DNA of 6,527 bases, taken from NCBI GenBank assembly GCA_014360395.1, contig JACIXM010000529.1:1-6527 (forward strand), in the 5' to 3' direction. Position numbers and translations under genes: made by a program. The DNA comes from Actinotalea sp. Lineage in GTDB: Bacteria; Actinomycetota; Actinomycetes; Actinomycetales; Cellulomonadaceae. Of the stretch, positions 1-6,502 are shown piece after piece; the first letter of the stretch is position 1, and each line of letters starts with the position of its first letter. The notes beneath the pieces were generated by a model. The model did not search any database, was not told the DNA's origin, and saw only the letters and a list, made by a program, of their open reading frames with translations.

Positions 1-305
<305 letters not shown>

Positions 306-317
306 GCCCCCGCACGC

Positions 318-359
318 CGACGACGGCGCCGTGCCCACCCGGGTGCGGCGCCGTCGTCG
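318..359 (+). terminator. Intrinsic-type terminator hairpin after mdh
   Basis: A perfect 13-bp inverted repeat, CGACGACGGCGCC (318-330) with GGCGCCGTCGTCG (347-359), encloses a 16-base loop. It begins 12 bases after the mdh stop. No U-tract follows, which is usual for terminators in high-GC actinobacteria. The loop itself contains the self-complementary decamer CACCCGGGTG (336-345). Because the stem is symmetrical it could also act on the minus strand. Confidence 0.85.
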
Positions 360-395
360 TCCGTGGGTGCTGGGCCCTGCGGGCGCCGTCGGTGG

Positions 396-431
396 AACGG
401 TTGCCGCAACGTTTGCGCAAGGCCTTGCAAG
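396..431. promoter_or_regulatory. Upstream cluster of LacI-family-like operator motifs
   Basis: Seen: two head-to-tail motif copies sharing two bases, AACGGTTGCCGCAA (396-409) and AACGTTTGCGCAA (408-420). Nested in and after them are perfect palindromes: TTGCCGCAA with a central unpaired C (401-409), AACGTT (408-413), TTGCGCAA (413-420), GCAAGGCCTTGC (417-428) and CTTGCAAG (424-431). The TTGC..GCAA centres fall about 11 bases apart, roughly one helical turn. Known: LacI-family operators are often short palindromes with a central CG, and TTGC/CTTGCAG-like repeats have been reported upstream of streptomycete amylase genes controlled by MalR/Reg1. Inferred: binding sites for a maltodextrin-responsive LacI-family repressor of the downstream gene. 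No regulator gene lies in the window. Confidence 0.6.
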
Positions 432-504
432 CCCGCCCTCCCGCTAGGCCGGACGGGCGAGTCGCACGTCCGGGTGATGAGAACGGGCGGACCGGGTCAT
501 CCCA

Positions 505-534
505 TTGCTGTGCGTTGCTGCAAACCGTTACAGT
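505..534 (+). promoter_or_regulatory. Candidate sigma70-type promoter of the amylopullulanase gene
   Basis: TTGCTG (505-510) could serve as a -35 and TACAGT (529-534) as a -10 of the actinobacterial TANNNT form, separated by 18 bases. Initiation would then fall near A541, giving a leader of about 49 bases before the ATG. This is the best pairing I found between the mdh terminator and the start codon, but the -35 match is only moderate and no transcript data are available. The operator-like motif at 515-529 occupies the spacer, which fits a repressed, inducible promoter. Confidence 0.45.
515..529 (-). promoter_or_regulatory. Promoter-proximal operator-like site, inverted copy of the upstream motif
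   Basis: TTGCTGCAAACCGTT reads on the minus strand as AACGGTTTGCAGCAA. That aligns with AACGGTTGCCGCAA (396-409) and AACGTTTGCGCAA (408-420) once one or two bases of internal spacing are allowed. Its core TTGCTGCAA (515-523) is palindromic around a central T. The site sits between the candidate -35 and -10 and touches the first base of the -10, so a bound repressor would exclude RNA polymerase. Regulator identity (LacI family, MalR-like) is inferred. Confidence 0.55.
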
Positions 535-541
535 CCGGGGA

Positions 542-564
542 ACCCGGGGTTTCACCCGGGTGAA
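542..564. promoter_or_regulatory. Palindromic leader element, possible 5' stem-loop or operator
   Basis: TTCACCCGGGTGAA (551-564) is a perfect 14-bp palindrome. Overlapping it, ACCCGGG (542-548) can pair with CCCGGGT (555-561) to form a 7-bp RNA stem with a six-base loop. A third alternative pairs CCGGG (535-539) with CCCGG (543-547). If transcription starts near 541 the hairpin would lie at the extreme 5' end of the mRNA. It leaves the Shine-Dalgarno at 575-581 exposed, so it is more likely an operator or a stabilising 5' hairpin than a translation blocker. Function not established. Confidence 0.4.
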
Positions 565-574
565 GCCTGGCGAC

Positions 575-581
575 GAGGGAG
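575..581 (+). promoter_or_regulatory. Shine-Dalgarno of the amylopullulanase gene
   Basis: GAGGGAG ends eight bases before ATG 590 and is the strongest purine-rich match to the anti-Shine-Dalgarno in the leader. It decides the start. An in-frame GTG at 560 lies inside the palindrome, has no comparable site at normal spacing and would put acidic residues ahead of the signal peptide. Confidence 0.8.
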
Positions 582-589
582 TCACCCAG

Positions 590-721
590 ATGGCACCGGC
601 CCACCACAGCCACCCCACCTCATCCCGTGCGCGAGCACGGTCCACGGTCGCGGCAGCAGCCGCCTTCTCGGTCGCCTTGGCGGGCCTCGTGTCCGCGGTC
701 GGCACCGGGGTGGCGGCGGCC
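590..721 (+). other. Sec-type signal peptide coding segment
   Basis: Residues 1-44. A basic n-region (R13, R15, R17) is followed by an alanine-rich hydrophobic stretch (about 20-37) and a short c-region ending VAAA (41-44), with cleavage expected next to residues 42-44 before VDRT. There is no twin-arginine motif, so Sec export is more likely than Tat. The first codons are looser in codon choice (TCA, CGA, GCA, CGT) than the strongly GC3-biased rest of the gene, a common feature of signal-peptide starts. Confidence 0.85.
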
Positions 722-3700
722 GTCGACCGCACCGCGACCCTGGCCGGCACGTTCCAGGACGAGAACGGCTGCCCGGGCGACTGGCAGCCGGAGTGCACCG
801 CGACGCTCCTGAGCCCGACCGGCACGGACGGCGTCTACGAGGGCGTCTTCCCGGTGCCCGCCGGCAGCCACGAGTTCAAGGTGGCGATGAACGGCGGGTG
901 GGACGAGGCCTACGGCGTGGACGGCGAGAACATCGCCTTCACCCTGGGAGCGGACGCCGAGCTGCGGTTCGTGTTCGACGACACGACCAAGCAGACCGCG
1001 GTGAGCCCGGCGAACCTCGGCGGCGCCTACGACCCCGAGGCCGACGCCGCCATCGTCGCGGAGCCGGTGCGCCAGCCCGGCGCGGACGAGCGCTTCTACT
1101 TCGTCATGACGGACCGCTTCGCCAACGGTGACCCCGACAACGACACGGCGGGCATCGAGGGCGACCGCCTCGACCACGGCTTCGACCCCACGGACCGCGC
1201 GTTCTACCACGGCGGCGACCTGCGGGGCCTCATCGACAACCTCGACTACATCGAGGGCCTGGGGACGACGGCGATCTGGCTGACGCCGTCCTTCAAGAAC
1301 CGCCCGGTCCAGGGCGAGGGCGCGGACGCGTCCGCCGGCTACCACGGCTACTGGATCACGGACTTCACGCAGATCGACCCGCACCTGGGCACCAACGCCG
1401 AGCTCGAGCAGCTCATCACGGCGGCCGAGGCGCGCGGCATCGACCTGTTCTTCGACATCATCACGAACCACACGGCGGACGTGATCTCCTACGCCGAGGG
1501 CCAGTACTCCTACATCACCCAGGACGAGCAGCCCTACGTCGACGCGGACGGCAACACCTTCCGCATGGAGGACGTGGCGGGCCTGAGCGCTGACGAGTTC
1601 CCCGCGCTGACGGTCGACTCCTTCCCCTACACCCCGGTCGTGGCCCCGGAGGACGCGGACGTCAAGGTGCCGGCCCTGTTCAACGACGTGCGGTACTACC
1701 ACAACCGCGGCGACTCGACGTGGGAGGGCGAGTCGGAGACGCTCGGCGACTTCATCGGCCTCGACGACATCATGACCGAGCACCCGGACGTCGTGGACGC
1801 GTTCGTCCAGGTCTACAAGGACTGGATCGACCTCGGCGTCGACGGCTTCCGCATCGACACGGCCAAGCACGTGAACTTCGAGTTCTGGGAGCTGTGGACC
1901 CCCGAGATCGTCGAGCACGCCCGCACCGTGCGCGGCGACGACGAGTTCTTCATGTTCGGCGAGGTCTACTCCTCCGACACCCGGGTCCTGTCCCCGTACG
2001 TCCGCGACACCGAGATGAGCTCGGTCCTGGACTTCGCGTTCCAGGAGCGCGCCGCCGCGTACGTGACCGGCTCCTCGTCCGCCCAGCTGCGCGACCTCTT
2101 CGCCTCCGACGACATCTACACCACGCCGGACAGCTCGGCGACGGCGCTGCCGACCTTCCTCGGCAACCACGACATGGGCCGGATCGGCTACTTCGTCCGT
2201 GGCACCGACGCGCCGCTGGAGCGGTCGCTGCTGGCGCACTCGCTCATGTACCTCACCCGGGGCCAGCCCGTCGTCTACTACGGCGACGAGCAGGGCTTCA
2301 TCGGCCAGGGCACCGGCGGCGAGGGCAACGACAAGGCTGCCCGCCAGTCGCTGTTCGCCAGCCAGGTGCCGGAGTACCAGGACCAGGTCCTCCTCACCGG
2401 CGAGACGGCCGGTTCGGTCGACCGGTACGACACCGACACCGCGCTGTACACGCACATCGCCGCCCTCGCCGCCCTGCGCGACGAGCACCCGGCGCTGAGC
2501 CAGGGCGCCCAGGTCGAGCTGCTCGCCGACGGCGGCCTCTACGCCTTCGCCCGCGTGCACCGGGACGAGGACGTCGAGCACGTCGTCGTCACGAACAACG
2601 GCGGTTCCGCGGCGACGGCGACGTTCGCCACGCTGACCCCGGGCGCGACGTACACCGGCGTGTTCGGCACGGACCAGTCCGTCACCGCCGACGCCGAGGG
2701 CACCGTCTCCGTGGACGTCCCGGCGCGCGGCGCCGTCGTCCTGCGCGCCGACCGCACGGTCGCGGCGGCGGGTGAGGTGGACGTGCAGGTGGCCGCCGGT
2801 CGCGACGGCGACGGCGTGTGGGGCATCGCGCCGATCAGCGCGACCGTGGCCGACAACCGGTACCAGGAGACGTCGTTCGCCTACCGGGTCGTCGGCGAGG
2901 ACGCGTGGACGCGGCTCGGCACCGCCGAGGACGACACGCCGCGGGTCTTCCACGACGTGCGCGCGCTCGAGGCGCAGTACCCGGCCGGCACCATGATCGA
3001 GTACCGGGCCGTGACCGTCGACGTCGACGGCACCGCGTCCGCGGCCTCCACGGTGACGACCCTGACGGAGGAGCCGACGGTCGGCCCGCCGCCGTCGGAC
3101 TTCGACACGATCTCGGTGCCGGGCAACCACAACTCCGAGATGGGCTGCGGCGGCGACTGGCAGCCGGCGTGCGCCGAGGCGCAGCTGACCCTCGGGTCGA
3201 ACGGCCTGTGGTCGGGCACCTACGACCTGCCGGCCGGCAGCTACGAGTTCAAGGTCGCCGCGAACGAGAGCTGGGCGATCAACTTCGGCAGCAACGGCCA
3301 GCAGGACGGGCCCAACCTGGCGTACACGCACGGCGGCGGACCGATCACCTTCTGGTTCGACCCGGTGACGAAGTACTTCTGGAACAGCTCGATGCACGCC
3401 CCGATCACCATCCCGGGCAACCACAACAGCGAGGTGGGCTGCCCCGGGGACTGGCAGCCGGACTGCACCCGGACCCTCATGACGGACCTGGACCGGGACG
3501 GCGTCTTCACCTTCGTCACGGACGCGATCCCGGCCGGCAGCTACGAGGCCAAGGTCGCCCTGGGCTTCAGCTGGGCCGAGAACTACGGCGCCGACGGCGC
3601 CCGCGACGGGGCGAACATCCCCTTCACCGTGGGCAACGACGGCGACACGATCGAGTTCAGCTTCGACCTGGACAGCAAGGTCCTGACGATCGGCGGCCCC

Positions 3701-6436
3701 ACCACGGGCATCGGTGGTCGCGGGCAGCAGGCGGCGCACTGGCTCAGCCAGGACGTCCTCGCGCTGCCGGTCGCCACGCTGGGCGGCCGTGACCTGGCCG
3801 ACCTCACCTTCCGCCTGCACACCGCGGCCGAGGGCGGCATCACGCTGGCCGGCGGCGAGCCGGTCCTGCCGGACGGCGCGGGGGCGTTCGACCTCGTCGC
3901 CGAGGGCACCGGTCTGCCGGAGGACCTCGCCGAGCGGTTCCCGCACCTGGCCGGGCACGTCGTCCTGCGCGTGCAGGGCGCCGACCGGGCCGCCGTCGAG
4001 GCAGCCCTGACCGGTCAGCTCGTCGTGTCCGCGACCGACGCCGACGGCGCGCTCGTCGTCTTCACCGGGGTGCAGATCCCGGGCGTCGTCGACGCGCTGT
4101 TCGCCGAGGCCGCCGCCGACCGCGAGCTGGGCGTCACGTGGGGACGCGGCAACCGGCCCACGGTCGCACTCTGGGCCCCGACGGCCCAGGACGTCGACCT
4201 GCTCGTGTGGCGCGACAGCCGCAAGCTCGACCGGGACCCGGTGCGGGTGCCGATGGAGCGGCAGGCGGACGGCACGTGGATCGCGACCGGTGCGGCGAGC
4301 TGGAAGCACGGCGCGTACCAGTTCGACGTCACCGTCTACGTCCCGTCGACCGGCGCGGTCGAGGTCAACCGGGTCACCGACCCGTACTCGGTCGCCCTGA
4401 CGGTCAACTCGACGCACTCCGTGTTCGTCGACCTCACGGACCGGCGCTGGATGCCGGCCGCGTGGCGCAACGCCGACCAGCCGGTCGTGCGGCCCGTCGA
4501 CCAGACGATCTACGAGCTGCACGTGCGGGACTTCTCGATCAGCGACGAGTCGGTGCCGGCGGAGCTGCGCGGCACGTACGCGGCGTTCACCACCGAGGGC
4601 GCCGGGCGTCAGCACCTGCGGGCGCTGGCCGAGGCCGGTCTGACGACCGTCCACCTGCTGCCGACGTTCGACATCGCCACGATCGAGGAGGACCGCTCGG
4701 CCCAGCTCGAGCCGCCGTGCGACCTGGCGTCGTTCGCGCCGGACTCGGACCGGCAGCAGGCCTGCATCGACGAGGTCCGCGACGCCGACGGCTTCAACTG
4801 GGGCTACGACCCGTTCCACTTCACGACGCCGGAGGGCTCCTACGCCGTCGACCCGCACGGCGGGGCGCGGGTCGCGGAGTTCCGCAGCATGGTCGGCGCC
4901 CTGCACGCCGACGGCCTGCAGGTCGTCCTGGACAAGGTGTTCAACCACACCAACGCCAGCGGCCAGGCCGCCAAGTCGGTCCTGGACCGGGTCGTGCCGG
5001 GCTACTACCACCGTCTCAACGCGGCCGGGAACGTCGAGACGTCCACCTGCTGCGAGAACATCGCCACCGAGCACCAGATGGCCGAGAAGCTCATGGTCGA
5101 CTCGGTCGTGACCTGGGCGCGGGACTACAAGGTCGACGGCTTCCGCTTCGACCTCATGGGTCACCACTCGCGGGAGAACATGCTCGCGGTGCGTGCGGCG
5201 CTGGACGCCCTGACGCCGGAGAAGGACGGCGTGGACGGCTCGGCGGTGTACCTCTACGGCGAGGGCTGGAACTTCGGTGAGGTCGCCAACAACGCGCGCT
5301 TCACCCAGGCCAGCCAGGGCCAGCTGGGCGGGACCGGGATCGGCACCTTCAGCGACCGGCTGCGCGACGCCGTCCGCGGCGGCGGCCCGTTCGACCCGGA
5401 CCCGCGGGTGCGCCAGGGCTTCGGCACCGGTGCGTACACGGACCCCAACGGTCTGGACACGCGCAGCGAGGCCGAGCGGCTCGCCGACGCCCAGCACCAG
5501 GCGGACCTGGTCCGGCTGGGGCTGGCGGGCAACCTGCGGGCGTTCGCGTTCGAGACGAGCGCCGGCGAGGTCCAGCGGGGCGACGAGATCGACTACAACG
5601 GCCAGCCGGCGGGGTACGCCGACTCGCCGGAGGAAATCATCACGTACGTCGACAAGCACGACAACGAGACGATCTTCGACGTCCTCACGCTCAAGCTGCC
5701 GACGGACACCCCGATGGCGGACCGCGTGCGGATGAACACGGTCTCGCTGGCGACGACGGCGCTGTCGCAGACCCCGGCGTTCTTCCACGCCGGCTCGGAC
5801 CTCCTGCGCAGCAAGTCGCTGGACCGCAACAGCTACAACTCCGGCGACTGGTTCAACCTGCTGGACTTCACCGGTCAGGACAACGGGTACGCCCGCGGCC
5901 TGCCGCCGGCGGGGGACAACCAGGAGAAGTGGTCGTTCATGCGTCCGCTCCTGGCGGACCCGGCCCTCAAGCCGGCCCCGGAGGACATCGCGACGGCGTC
6001 GCAGGCCTACCAGGAGCTGCTGGAGCTGCGGTTCTCCACCGAGCTGTTCCGCCTCGGTGACCCGGACCTCATCCAGCAGAAGGTCACGTTCCCGGGCAGC
6101 GGGCCGGACGCGACCCCCGGCGTGATCGTCATGAGCATCGACGACCTCGTCGGTGCCGAGGTGGACAAGGCGCTTGAGGGTGTCCTGGTCGTCTTCAACG
6201 CCTCGGACGAGGACTACGACGGCGTCGTCCCGGGCCACGAGGGCCGCGACTACACCCTGGCGCCGGTCCAGGCCGGTGGCGCCGACGACGTGGTGAAGGC
6301 CACGACGTGGGACGCGGCGACGGCCGGCGTGTCCGTGCCGGCGCGGACGGTCGCCGTCCTCGTCGACCCGCAGCCGGTGCCGGCGCCGGTCAAGGCGCCC
6401 GGCAACGGCAAGGCACGGGGTCTGGTGCTCCGCTGA
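590..6436 (+). CDS. Secreted bifunctional amylopullulanase (GH13 alpha-amylase plus type I pullulanase)
   Basis: A 1,948-residue extracellular enzyme with two glycoside hydrolase family 13 heads, hydrolysing alpha-1,4 and alpha-1,6 bonds of starch, glycogen and pullulan. Order by residue: signal peptide 1-44, X25-like module 47-139, GH13 alpha-amylase with C-terminal beta domain about 165-722, Ig/Fn3-like spacer about 726-835, X25-like modules 841-933 and 939-1034, pullulanase N2 domain about 1046-1178, CBM48 about 1184-1285, pullulanase GH13 about 1300-1750, DUF3372-like C-terminus to about 1933. Both catalytic triads are complete. The start is ATG 590, supported by the Shine-Dalgarno and the signal peptide directly after it; the frame is open further upstream but runs through the mdh end and terminator. 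No LPXTG motif, S-layer repeat or membrane segment is seen at the C-terminus, so the protein is probably released. Similar architectures are known from Bifidobacterium (ApuB) and Streptomyces, where names such as apu, apuB and pulA are used; I assign none. It is a single-gene unit bounded by terminators. Confidence 0.95.
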   Translation: MAPAHHSHPTSSRARARSTVAAAAAFSVALAGLVSAVGTGVAAAVDRTATLAGTFQDENGCPGDWQPECTATLLSPTGTDGVYEGVFPVPAGSHEFKVAMNGGWDEAYGVDGENIAFTLGADAELRFVFDDTTKQTAVSPANLGGAYDPEADAAIVAEPVRQPGADERFYFVMTDRFANGDPDNDTAGIEGDRLDHGFDPTDRAFYHGGDLRGLIDNLDYIEGLGTTAIWLTPSFKNRPVQGEGADASAGYHGYWITDFTQIDPHLGTNAELEQLITAAEARGIDLFFDIITNHTADVISYAEGQYSYITQDEQPYVDADGNTFRMEDVAGLSADEFPALTVDSFPYTPVVAPEDADVKVPALFNDVRYYHNRGDSTWEGESETLGDFIGLDDIMTEHPDVVDAFVQVYKDWIDLGVDGFRIDTAKHVNFEFWELWTPEIVEHARTVRGDDEFFMFGEVYSSDTRVLSPYVRDTEMSSVLDFAFQERAAAYVTGSSSAQLRDLFASDDIYTTPDSSATALPTFLGNHDMGRIGYFVRGTDAPLERSLLAHSLMYLTRGQPVVYYGDEQGFIGQGTGGEGNDKAARQSLFASQVPEYQDQVLLTGETAGSVDRYDTDTALYTHIAALAALRDEHPALSQGAQVELLADGGLYAFARVHRDEDVEHVVVTNNGGSAATATFATLTPGATYTGVFGTDQSVTADAEGTVSVDVPARGAVVLRADRTVAAAGEVDVQVAAGRDGDGVWGIAPISATVADNRYQETSFAYRVVGEDAWTRLGTAEDDTPRVFHDVRALEAQYPAGTMIEYRAVTVDVDGTASAASTVTTLTEEPTVGPPPSDFDTISVPGNHNSEMGCGGDWQPACAEAQLTLGSNGLWSGTYDLPAGSYEFKVAANESWAINFGSNGQQDGPNLAYTHGGGPITFWFDPVTKYFWNSSMHAPITIPGNHNSEVGCPGDWQPDCTRTLMTDLDRDGVFTFVTDAIPAGSYEAKVALGFSWAENYGADGARDGANIPFTVGNDGDTIEFSFDLDSKVLTIGGPTTGIGGRGQQAAHWLSQDVLALPVATLGGRDLADLTFRLHTAAEGGITLAGGEPVLPDGAGAFDLVAEGTGLPEDLAERFPHLAGHVVLRVQGADRAAVEAALTGQLVVSATDADGALVVFTGVQIPGVVDALFAEAAADRELGVTWGRGNRPTVALWAPTAQDVDLLVWRDSRKLDRDPVRVPMERQADGTWIATGAASWKHGAYQFDVTVYVPSTGAVEVNRVTDPYSVALTVNSTHSVFVDLTDRRWMPAAWRNADQPVVRPVDQTIYELHVRDFSISDESVPAELRGTYAAFTTEGAGRQHLRALAEAGLTTVHLLPTFDIATIEEDRSAQLEPPCDLASFAPDSDRQQACIDEVRDADGFNWGYDPFHFTTPEGSYAVDPHGGARVAEFRSMVGALHADGLQVVLDKVFNHTNASGQAAKSVLDRVVPGYYHRLNAAGNVETSTCCENIATEHQMAEKLMVDSVVTWARDYKVDGFRFDLMGHHSRENMLAVRAALDALTPEKDGVDGSAVYLYGEGWNFGEVANNARFTQASQGQLGGTGIGTFSDRLRDAVRGGGPFDPDPRVRQGFGTGAYTDPNGLDTRSEAERLADAQHQADLVRLGLAGNLRAFAFETSAGEVQRGDEIDYNGQPAGYADSPEEIITYVDKHDNETIFDVLTLKLPTDTPMADRVRMNTVSLATTALSQTPAFFHAGSDLLRSKSLDRNSYNSGDWFNLLDFTGQDNGYARGLPPAGDNQEKWSFMRPLLADPALKPAPEDIATASQAYQELLELRFSTELFRLGDPDLIQQKVTFPGSGPDATPGVIVMSIDDLVGAEVDKALEGVLVVFNASDEDYDGVVPGHEGRDYTLAPVQAGGADDVVKATTWDAATAGVSVPARTVAVLVDPQPVPAPVKAPGNGKARGLVLR
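728..1006 (+). repeat. X25-like module, copy 1
   Basis: Residues 47-139. Hallmarks are the cysteine pair C61/C69 bracketing PGDWQPE, then PAGSHEFKVA, a W-x-x-x-YG segment, and a final FVFDDTTK strand. The same order of motifs recurs at 841-933 and 939-1034. This resembles the X25 domain of Bacillus acidopullulyticus pullulanase, a beta-sandwich of uncertain, probably glucan-binding or spacing, role. Copy 1 is the most diverged: it lacks the PGNHNS lead-in and about four residues in the loop after the conserved tryptophan. Confidence 0.75.
1082..2755 (+). other. Alpha-amylase catalytic module (GH13) with C-terminal beta domain
   Basis: Residues about 165-722. It opens with RFYFVMTDRFANGD. Conserved region I is DIITNH (D289-H294), region II GFRIDTAKH with R421 and nucleophile D423, region III FGEVYSSD with acid/base E458, and region IV FLGNHD with H527 and stabiliser D528. 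The full set supports an active alpha-1,4-acting GH13 enzyme, most likely alpha-amylase. K426-H427 after the nucleophile matches the KH pair common in alpha-amylases. A beta-rich segment ending VPARGAVVLRAD closes the module. Exact GH13 subfamily is not assignable by eye. Confidence 0.88.
2768..3076 (+). other. Ig/Fn3-like spacer between the catalytic heads
   Basis: Residues about 726-829. Alternating polar and hydrophobic strands, with a YRVVG..W segment and a final EYRAVTVDVDGTASAASTVT strand, look like a fibronectin-III or immunoglobulin-like fold. No catalytic or binding motif is recognised. It ends in a Pro/Gly-rich linker (TVGPPPSD) before the tandem X25 modules and probably sets the distance between the two active sites. 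Fold assignment is inferred from pattern only. Confidence 0.45.
3110..3691 (+). repeat. Tandem X25-like modules, copies 2 and 3
   Basis: Residues 841-933 and 939-1034. Each starts PGNHNSE, followed by a cysteine pair spaced exactly as in copy 1 (C853/C861 and C951/C959 around the GDWQP core), then PAGSYE-x-KVA, a loop with NG/DG and a terminal aromatic/charged strand. At DNA level CCGGGCAACCACAAC is identical at 3119-3133 and 3413-3427 (offset 294), and CCGGCCGGCAGCTACGAG at 3230-3247 and 3530-3547 (offset 300). This indicates duplication of one module. The conserved cysteines probably form a disulphide in the secreted protein. Confidence 0.8.
3725..6388 (+). other. Pullulanase half: N2 domain, CBM48, type I pullulanase GH13, DUF3372-like end
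   Basis: Residues about 1046-1933. AHWLSQDVLALPV (from 1049) marks the pullulanase N2 domain. VALWAPTAQDVDLLVW (about 1191-1206) opens a CBM48. The barrel begins YELHVRDFSI (from 1308) and carries FNWGYDPFHF (1402-1411), the pullulanase type I signature. Region I is DKVFNH (D1448-H1453), region II DGFRFDLMGHH (R1519, nucleophile D1521), region III YGEGWNF (acid/base E1558), region IV DKHDN (H1690, stabiliser D1691). STCCEN before region II is also typical of the family. The end beyond about residue 1750, including NSYNSGDWFN, matches the DUF3372 C-terminal region of PulA-type alpha-1,6-glucosidases. The expected reaction is hydrolysis of alpha-1,6 branch points. Confidence 0.9.
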
Positions 6437-6440
6437 CCGG

Positions 6441-6473
6441 CACGGCCCCTCGGCACCGCGCCGAGGGGCCGTG
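6441..6473 (+). terminator. Terminator hairpin of the amylopullulanase gene
   Basis: A perfect 14-bp inverted repeat, CACGGCCCCTCGGC (6441-6454) with GCCGAGGGGCCGTG (6460-6473), has a five-base loop and starts four bases after the stop codon. No U-tract follows, as usual for high-GC actinobacteria. Confidence 0.88.
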
Positions 6474-6502
6474 AGCAGGGGGGACGGAGCAGGGGGCCGG
6501 GA

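Noticed and set aside
413..450. TTGCGC/TTGCAA with TAGGCC (445-450) as an alternative promoter
   Set aside because: The spacings are 26 and 14 bases, outside the usual range, and TAGGCC does not fit TANNNT.
560..589. In-frame GTG at 560 as an alternative start
   Set aside because: It lies within the leader palindrome, lacks a well-spaced ribosome binding site and would add acidic residues to the n-region of the signal peptide.
363..1131. Small open frames across the intergenic region and gene start (363-563, 505-1131, 217-825 on the minus strand)
   Set aside because: They are Arg/Gly/Pro-rich products of GC-rich DNA without ribosome binding sites or family signatures, and they overlap the strongly supported gene or the regulatory region.
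3076..3725. Possible fusion artefact joining separate amylase and pullulanase genes
   Set aside because: The frame is continuous with uniform codon use. No stop, Shine-Dalgarno or second signal peptide appears between the heads, and the same order is known in other actinobacterial amylopullulanases.
1720..5735. Long internal frames on the plus strand (1720-2775, 2818-3792, 4138-5280, 5277-5735)
   Set aside because: They are offset-frame shadows of the amylopullulanase with Arg-rich low-complexity translations. The main frame carries continuous, motif-bearing domains through the same bases.
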